Shown: positions 59,601 through 64,000 of the stretch, piece by piece
How positions within the stretch are numbered: position 1 is the first letter of the stretch
Layout: each line of letters opens with the position of its first letter
DNA from: Wenjunlia tyrosinilytica
Lineage (GTDB): Bacteria > Actinomycetota > Actinomycetes > Streptomycetales > Streptomycetaceae
NCBI RefSeq assembly: GCF_014646055.1
Contig: NZ_BMMS01000013.1
Coordinates: forward strand, 62,001-126,000
Length of the DNA stretch: 64,000 nucleotides
Direction: 5' to 3'
Made by a program: the position numbers and the translations under genes
Notes under the pieces: model-generated
What the model was told of the DNA's origin: nothing
Database searches by the model: none
What the model saw: only the letters and a program-made list of their open reading frames with translations

Positions 59601-60014
59601 GCGGCCATGGACCGCTCCGGATCCGGGCTTGAGCGTCCCGACCAGGTGCCCGGTGTCCAGCCGGCCCTGCCCATAGCGCTCGACCTCGGGAAAGCCGATG
59701 GCTTCGCAGCCGTGCCAGGGGCGGGAGCTGACGACCTTCCCCCAGCGGGTGGCGGTGAACCGCGCGGCGGTGGACAGGGGCACCACATCGCGATGCGCCC
59801 GCAACAGGGCCACATCGCGGGGATCGTCGGGGCCGCGGCGCGACCAGACGACGTCGCAGGGCGCTTTCCCCGTGCCGCCGTGGGCGACCACGCGGACCTC
59901 GTCCGCCCCCTCCACCACATGGGCGGCGGTCAGCACCAACCGCGGGGTGAGGAGGTATCCGCTGCCCTGGCCGGCTCCCAGCACGGCCACCGTCCGAGCC
60001 GTTTCGGGTCCCAT
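56691..60014 (-). CDS. Trypsin-NACHT-LRR STAND protein (copy B)
   Basis: 1107 residues from ATG 60014, chosen because GGGGGGAG lies about eight bases upstream; the ATG at 60062 has none. Triad His32 (VLTAAH), Asp67 (DPRDVALL), Ser162 (WAGMSGAA). Walker A GDAGSGKST (313-321), Walker B GLLLIDGMDEV (394-404), sensor VTVRPSAV, winged helix IDFLHRTFQDYLAAKEFIEAG. The C-terminus has several leucine-rich repeats (LREIEDLYLYQCQALEDLTPL, VCLEHLTVEDMRCPPELLNRL). It shares architecture with copy A but only moderate identity, so the duplication is old. Transcribed first in the locus; the trypco2 gene follows 36 bases later. Confidence 0.9.
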   Translation of the reverse strand: MGPETARTVAVLGAGQGSGYLLTPRLVLTAAHVVEGADEVRVVAHGGTGKAPCDVVWSRRGPDDPRDVALLRAHRDVVPLSTAARFTATRWGKVVSSRPWHGCEAIGFPEVERYGQGRLDTGHLVGTLKPGSGAVHGRQSVDIEDTPPVPGRHQPSPWAGMSGAAMFAGGLLIGVVTVDPEGWRHGRIESFPVHRLFDDEDFSRTVHTHLGNPVRVEEITEENAGDFPFETEYLRALARQHGTVEIFGLPRHLGTREGWPLETVYLELEATAVTHPADADAGEQERDQERKNETGSQPVHRLVGEHKRILVRGDAGSGKSTLIQWLAVHVAEGRLGPDLAHLHGRVPFVLKLRKQHKNGMLRPTASRLLEAGEALVHDAQPRGWAHRVLSVGRGLLLIDGMDEVPEQQRLDSRQWLREFLGRYPETRCLVTVRPSAVESGWLEREGFLELTLESMHGEGVRQFVECWHNAAGQDIGERAGVRDRSGELRRLGELRDALMRALDRHGYLAQLATSPLLCGMICALHRHDEGYLPTGRMALYDDALKMLLGKRDRLRGTDLAEPVVLDYREQMRLLQHIAACLVREGRAEARHAEVIEQIDSVLPNMSRLSERTSGEEVLPVLVNRSGVLRELTTDSIDFLHRTFQDYLAAKEFIEAGGDAISLMLEHSESEQWAEVIRMAVAHDSRRYGADLLRGLLERGDRAGGPARRSLHLLAGSCLALSDFLDSDLRARTKARIAELMPPGAYEVSQFALIGEEMLKLLPEPGSLDSASARAVAFAAAAVGGAEAMEVIKRLAMGARPEVASVVVETWREFPAAAFARAILTRLDLTQVSLSVTDADQLAELQDLQPSGRIVLYGDFPSATLSEALSGLAAKSLWIIANRALDDIGFLRSLREIEDLYLYQCQALEDLTPLKDTALHELDIRAAAPALDLSVIAEIPGLKELTLADPSTRPRPNRAVSKLRLVSRDPAVLDDIHEWVCLEHLTVEDMRCPPELLNRLAMLPMLRILTLRIEDMDWSPGGIPLRNVRKLNVEVSAEYPDLAGIVQRFPALEQLGLDANVDTGVPVDLSPLRGATQPKSIHIYLPGTTEDVQVIGQELFPPGTVHIS

Positions 60015-60236
60015 GGTGTGCTCCCCCCGCAGTGCCGTCCCGGCCGGTGAAGCGGCCGTCATGCAGTGACGATGGTATTACGGAGCGTTGAGGCAGGTGG
60101 GTGATCCGCGATCACCGGCCGGGCCCCGGTGGGCCCGCCCGCGTGCGGTGTCGCCGAGCGACGGCCGCGCCTCGCCGGGAAGTGCTCCGGGATGGGCGAT
60201 CATGGTCACCGAACACGGCGAATGTCGGGAAGGCCC

Positions 60237-60860
60237 ATGAAACTCCTACTTCTCGGCGCCACCGGCGCCACGGGGCAGCAGGTGGTCGGCCAGGCCCTGG
60301 AACGGGGCCACCATGTCACCGCGCTGGTCCGTACCCCGGAGAAGATCAGCCAGGGGAACGAACGGCTGACCGTGATGGTCGGCGATGTCGCCGACGAGCA
60401 GGAGGTCGCCGGCGCCGCCCTCGGCCATGACGCGGTGCTGAGCACCCTGGGGTCGGGGAAGAGCCTCACTTCCGACATCGTCGGCCGCGCCGTGGACGCG
60501 CTCATCCCGGCGATGCACGAAGCGGGGGTCCGCCGCCTGATCTTCCTGTCGGCGTTCGGGGTGGGCGGCACCGAGCGGCAGGCGTCGCCGGTGCAGCGGT
60601 TCTTCTACCGGACGATGCTCAGGAAGCTCTACGCCGACAAGGAGCAGGCGGACCGCAAGCTCCTGGCGAGCGACCTCGACGTGACCCTGGTGTACCCGGT
60701 CGCCCTGACGAACAGGCCCCTCACGGGCACCTACCGCGTGGGCGACCGCTTCGACTTCCAGGGCATGCCCCGCATCAGCCGCGCCGACGTGGCCCACTTC
60801 ATGCTCTCCGAGCTGGAGCATCCCGCCTGGTCCGGAAGAACCGCCATCCTCACGACCTGA
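60237..60860 (+). CDS. NAD(P)-binding SDR/NmrA-like protein
   Basis: 207 residues. N-terminal KLLLLGATGATGQQVVGQAL is the GxxGxxG Rossmann motif; RRLIFLSAFGVGG and DVTLVYPVALTNRPLTG follow the atypical SDR5/SDR7 pattern. Such proteins act as NAD(P)H sensors or reductases. No Tyr-x-x-x-Lys pair of classical SDRs is evident. GGGAAGG precedes ATG 60237, so the longer upstream reading is rejected. Confidence 0.88.
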   Translation: MKLLLLGATGATGQQVVGQALERGHHVTALVRTPEKISQGNERLTVMVGDVADEQEVAGAALGHDAVLSTLGSGKSLTSDIVGRAVDALIPAMHEAGVRRLIFLSAFGVGGTERQASPVQRFFYRTMLRKLYADKEQADRKLLASDLDVTLVYPVALTNRPLTGTYRVGDRFDFQGMPRISRADVAHFMLSELEHPAWSGRTAILTT

Positions 60861-60990
60861 CCCCTCCGTCGAACTCGATCCACACGACCTTTCCCAGCGG
60901 CTCCCGTCTCGCGCGGATACCGCGGGGGCGGCGGCTGACGGATTCCTGTTCTTCGGGAATGCCGGATTTGGGACCTTGGGCCCTTTGTCG
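60850..60990 (-). pseudogene. Possible C-terminal remnant of a RsbW-like ATP-binding protein
   Basis: An open minus-strand frame with no start reads RARREPLGKVVWIEFDGG before a stop at 60850. This resembles the GKVVW(x)E ending of Streptomyces anti-sigma-factor-like histidine-kinase ATPases. No upstream ATPase motifs are found, so at most a fragment remains. Confidence 0.28.
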
Positions 60991-60991
60991 G

Positions 60992-61051
60992 GCGGCAAAA
61001 GTACCGCGGGCAGAGCGGCAAAAGTACCGGGGAAAGGCGGCGGAAGTACCG
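60992..61051. repeat. Three 15-bp repeats GCGGCAAAAGTACCG upstream of the M23 gene
   Basis: Copies at 60992-61006 and 61015-61029 are identical; 61037-61051 differs at two positions. Spacing is 22-23 bp, i.e. about two helical turns, suggesting a protein-binding array or slippage product. Confidence 0.8.
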
Positions 61052-61469
61052 CCCGATCGGGACCGGAACTTATGTGCCAGTGAGCTGCGTCACTGCCTCC
61101 AGGTGAGCACTATCCGGAATAGTTGGCCGGTATTCGGTAGGTCAATTCGCCGGGGGCGGGAATTGTGGCCCTGTCGGATTCGGGACCTTCGACTGTTAGG
61201 TAAACCCGCAGGTCGGCTGGGAAGCGCCCTGGCGATCGCAGGGCGTACGGGGGGTGCGCCCCCCGATCGTGGGGGTCCGTTTCGGGACCATTGGGCCGGG
61301 GTTCCGTGGGGTTTCCGGGACGGCCCTCTTTAGTATCAGCACCTCTTTTCATGCCTCGAACCGGCGGCTACAAAGGTTGAGGCGCTCCGGAGATGCACGG
61401 CATCCGCCGAACAGCATCACTTCGGATTGCCACTTCCAATTCCCCCATCTGTTTCGAGGTAGCACCCCC
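61052..61469. other. Long leader region of the M23 peptidase gene
   Basis: 418 bases without a gene. It includes a hairpin CGCCCTG/CAGGGCG near 61227-61247 and AT-rich stretches (61100-61140, 61325-61350) likely to hold promoters. I looked for a c-di-AMP (ydaO-type) riboswitch, which often precedes Streptomyces cell-wall hydrolases, but could not identify its core motifs. Confidence 0.4.
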
Positions 61470-62300
61470 ATGCGCAAGACCATCGACACGGCACGTACTG
61501 CTCTGGCATCCAGCAAGCGTCTGCGGATCGCGCTGGCGACCACCGGCGCTGCCGCGGTGCTGACGGCAGTGCCGTTCGCGGCCGCCGCGACTGAGGGCGA
61601 TGCCCCGCAGCACAAGGCCCCCACCGCCGCCGCTCAGCCGCAGGTCAAGAAGGAGGCGGCCAAGCCGGCTGCGAAGCCCAAGGCCAAGCCCGCCGCCAAG
61701 CCGGCCGCGAAGCCCAAGGCCAAGCCCGCGAAGCCGGCCGCGAAGCCCAAGGCCAAGCCCGCCGCCAAGCCCGTCCAGCCGAAGAAGAAGGACGCCGTCA
61801 AGGACCGCGCCGTCCAGGCCTCCGTCCAAAAGCGCGCCGAGGTCGTCAACAAGGCCGCACCCAAGAAGGCCTCGCGCGCTGAGCACCGTGCGCCCATGGG
61901 CTGGGACAAGCCGGTGGACAGGTTCACCCTCAGCGCCGGGTTCAACCAGGGCGGCGCCCACTGGGCCCACAAGCACTCCGGCCAGGACTTCGCCGTGCCG
62001 ATCGGCACCCCCGTCCACTCCGTCCACGAGGGCACTGTCGTCCAGGCCGGATGGGGCGGTGCCTACGGCAACAACATCGTGATCAAGCACGCCGACGGCC
62101 GCTACAGCCAGTACGGCCACCTCTCGAAGCTCCAGGTCCACGCGGGCCAGCACGTCTCGCTGGGCCAGCAGATCGGTCTGTCCGGCAACACCGGCAACTC
62201 GACCGGCCCCCACCTGCACTTCGAGATCCGCAACACCCCGGTCTACGGCTCCGCCATCGAGCCGCTGTCCTTCCTGCGTGACCATGGTGTGAACGTCTGA
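61470..62300 (+). CDS. Secreted M23 family metallopeptidase
   Basis: 276 residues. Signal peptide (1-42), then a Lys/Ala/Pro repeat region (55-110, AKPKAKPAAK units) and a basic stretch that may bind the wall, then the M23 domain: His169 and Asp173 in HSGQDFAVPIGTPV and His250 in GPHLHFEI bind zinc. M23 enzymes cleave peptidoglycan cross-bridges (LytM-like). GAGGT lies ten bases before the ATG. Preceded by a long leader, suggesting regulation at RNA or promoter level. Confidence 0.93.
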   Translation: MRKTIDTARTALASSKRLRIALATTGAAAVLTAVPFAAAATEGDAPQHKAPTAAAQPQVKKEAAKPAAKPKAKPAAKPAAKPKAKPAKPAAKPKAKPAAKPVQPKKKDAVKDRAVQASVQKRAEVVNKAAPKKASRAEHRAPMGWDKPVDRFTLSAGFNQGGAHWAHKHSGQDFAVPIGTPVHSVHEGTVVQAGWGGAYGNNIVIKHADGRYSQYGHLSKLQVHAGQHVSLGQQIGLSGNTGNSTGPHLHFEIRNTPVYGSAIEPLSFLRDHGVNV

Positions 62301-62364
62301 CCGTCCCGTCGTCGTTCGGCCTACGCTGTCCGGCACATGGGGACTGCGTAGGCAGCCGGGACGG
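62301..62364 (+). other. Extended three-helix hairpin after the M23 gene
   Basis: CCGTCCCG (62301-62308) pairs with 62357-62364, GCCTACGC (62319-62326) with 62346-62353 and GTCC (62328-62331) with 62341-62344. It begins directly after the stop codon. Without a U-tract it is either an unusual terminator or part of the next gene's leader. Confidence 0.5.
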
Positions 62365-62435
62365 GGGAACATGAGGTGAGCGGGAGACGGCGCGGACGCT
62401 CGGCCACCCATGGCAGCCCGGAAGGAGTGCCGGGG

Positions 62436-64000
62436 ATGAATGTGACCGATCCACGGGGAGCCGGGCTCGGCCACGAGTCCGGCGACGGTCATGCCCGCGC
62501 TCTCGACCTGGGCCCCACCTCGTCCGCCGTCTCCTCCGCTCCCGGCGGCCTGCTCGACGCCCTCGGTGTCGCGGCCGCCGTGGTGGACTCCAGGGGCCGT
62601 ATCACCTTCTGGAGCCCATCGGCCGAACGGCTGTTCGGCTACACCGCGGAGGATGCGCTGGGCCAGTCCAGCGCCGCCCTGCTGGTCGACCCCGAGCATC
62701 TGCCGGTGGTCAACGAGCTCTTCGGCCGGGTCATCGAAGGCGACACCTGGGCCGGGGGATTCCCCGTCCGCTGCAAAGACGGAACGGTTCGCCAGATCGA
62801 GTTCCGCAATATGCGGCTCCTCGACCGCGACCACCGCGCCTACGCCCTCGGCATAGCAACCGACCAGGCGAGCCTGCGCACGCTGGAGACCGACCTCGCG
62901 CTGTCCATGCGGCTGATCAACCAGTCCCCGATCGGGCTCGCCGTCGTCGACACCGATCTGCGGTACGTCCTGGTCAACCCCGCCCTCGAGCGCATCAACG
63001 GACTGCCCGCCGCCGAGCACCTCGGCCGGGGCGTGGGCGAGGCCGTGCCGTTCCTGGACGTCGAGGCCATCGAGGCGGCGACCCGCCATGTCCTGGAGAC
63101 CGGGCAGCCCCTCCTCGACCAGTACGCCGTCGGGCGCACGCCCGCCGATCCGCAGATCGAGCACGCCTGGTCGGTCTCCTACTTCCGCCTGGAGGACACC
63201 TCCGGCCGGGTGCTGGGCGTCGCCACCTCCGTCATCGATGTCACCGAGCGGCACAAGGCGACCGCCGAGATGACCAGGGCCCGCCAGCGCCTGGCCCTCA
63301 TCGCCGACGCCGGTGTCCGCATCGGGACCACGCTGGACCTCGCCAAGACCGCCGAGGAACTGGCCGACGTGGCCGTGCCCGACGTGGCCGACCTGGCCGC
63401 CGTCGACATCCTCGACGCCGTCCTGCGCGACCCGGGCCGCAACTCCGTCGAGCCCGTCGGCGCCCCCACCGTCTTCCGCGCCCTCGCGGTGAAGTCGGCC
63501 TACCCCACCGAGGCCACCAGCGCCGCGGACCCCACGGGCCACGTCGCCCGCTACGACCCCGACCGGATCATCACCCAGTGCGTGAACTCGGGCCGCCCCA
63601 TCCTCGTCGCCCACGTCGACGACCAGTCGCTGCGCAGCATCGCCCGCGACGCGCACTCGGCGTCGGTACTGGCCCGCGCCGGGGCGCACTCGTATCTGGC
63701 GGTCCCCCTGATAGCGCGGGGCAATGTCATCGGAGCCCTCAGCCTGCTCAGGGCCCGCAACCCCCTGCCGTTCGACCAGGACGACGTCCTGCTGGCCAGC
63801 GAGCTCGCCGCGCGGGCGGCCATCAGCATCGACAACGCGCGCTGGTACCGCAACGAGCGCCGCACCACCCTCGCCCTCCAGCGCAGCCTCCTGCCGCAGC
63901 AGCCCCCGCGCCAGCGCGGCCTGGAGATCGCCTACCGGTACCAGCCGGCGGGGGCGACCAGCGAGGTGGGCGGCGACTGGTTCGACGTGATCCCCCTGCC
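62436..64000 (+). CDS. PAS-PAS-GAF-SpoIIE phosphatase (partial, 3' end missing)
   Basis: 521 residues visible, running off the window. PAS1 at about 35-150 (DALGVAAAVVDSRGRITFWSPSAERLFGYTAEDALG), PAS2 at 160-280 (NQSPIGLAVVDTDLRYVLVNPALERINGLPAAEHLG), GAF at 290-465 and the start of a PP2C/SpoIIE domain (LQRSLLPQQPPRQRGLEIAYRYQPA, GGDWFDVI with a metal Asp). Such proteins dephosphorylate anti-anti-sigma factors in response to a sensed ligand. A C-terminal RsbW-like ATPase may follow outside the window. GAAGGAG precedes the ATG at some distance. Confidence 0.9.
   Translation, partial: MNVTDPRGAGLGHESGDGHARALDLGPTSSAVSSAPGGLLDALGVAAAVVDSRGRITFWSPSAERLFGYTAEDALGQSSAALLVDPEHLPVVNELFGRVIEGDTWAGGFPVRCKDGTVRQIEFRNMRLLDRDHRAYALGIATDQASLRTLETDLALSMRLINQSPIGLAVVDTDLRYVLVNPALERINGLPAAEHLGRGVGEAVPFLDVEAIEAATRHVLETGQPLLDQYAVGRTPADPQIEHAWSVSYFRLEDTSGRVLGVATSVIDVTERHKATAEMTRARQRLALIADAGVRIGTTLDLAKTAEELADVAVPDVADLAAVDILDAVLRDPGRNSVEPVGAPTVFRALAVKSAYPTEATSAADPTGHVARYDPDRIITQCVNSGRPILVAHVDDQSLRSIARDAHSASVLARAGAHSYLAVPLIARGNVIGALSLLRARNPLPFDQDDVLLASELAARAAISIDNARWYRNERRTTLALQRSLLPQQPPRQRGLEIAYRYQPAGATSEVGGDWFDVIPL

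Noticed and set aside
61052-61469. c-di-AMP (ydaO-type) riboswitch before the M23 gene
   Set aside because: Expected from other Streptomyces hydrolases, but the conserved core motifs could not be located by eye; a covariance-model search would decide.

Overview
This is a high-GC chromosomal window from an actinomycete, almost certainly Streptomyces or a close relative. The evidence is strongly G/C-biased third codon positions, frequent GTG/TTG starts, leaderless-looking starts, Streptomyces-type proteins (Lsr2, a TipA-like regulator, DUF3180, an SCO3374-family protein, ClpC, the folE-folP-folB-folK cluster) and a gene order from ppa through ftsH, fol, pan/nad and lysS to lsr2-clpC that, from memory, matches the core of the S. 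coelicolor chromosome. No rRNA, tRNA, CRISPR array, insertion sequence or replication origin was recognised.

Layout. 1-12.4 kb is mostly accessory or extracellular: the tail of a secreted chitin-binding enzyme, a divergent pirin/YceI pair, CsbD, an alginate-lyase-family enzyme, a truncated trypsin-like protease, a GH6 lipoprotein, two unknown proteins, a TipA-like MerR regulator with its own operator-promoter, a DedA protein and a ThrE-type exporter. 12.4-19.3 kb holds ppa and a PBP4-type carboxypeptidase, separated by a large membrane-anchored NACHT ATPase, then a zinc metalloprotease. 19.5-27.4 kb is a housekeeping run: tilS, hpt, ftsH and the folate genes. 27.4-31.3 kb is an osmoprotectant ABC transporter: a divergently transcribed ATPase, two permeases and a lipoprotein. 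31.5-39 kb has a stand-alone NuoD-like protein, two PH-domain membrane proteins, a MidA/NDUFAF7-like methyltransferase and a two-component system. 39-47.9 kb carries a tight operon for CoA and NAD precursors (DUF2520, panC, nadB, nadC, coaX) followed by lysS. 48-53 kb has a BlaI-type regulator, an N-acetylglutamate-synthase-like acetyltransferase, lsr2 and clpC. 53.2-60 kb is a minus-strand conflict-type locus: two trypsin-NACHT-LRR proteins around a trypco2-type small protein. The end holds an NmrA-like reductase, an M23 peptidase and the start of a PAS-GAF-SpoIIE phosphatase that runs off the window.

Most notable: (1) the start of coaX is tandemly triplicated with an exact 104-bp period, giving two 37-codon mini-ORFs, each ending inside the next start codon region. 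(2) The trypsin-NACHT/trypco2 locus resembles predicted NTP-dependent conflict systems. (3) A NACHT protein with a formylglycine-enzyme-like segment sits inside the otherwise conserved ppa-carboxypeptidase interval. (4) Three minus-strand genes have their last codons plus stop codon tandemly repeated just after the gene.
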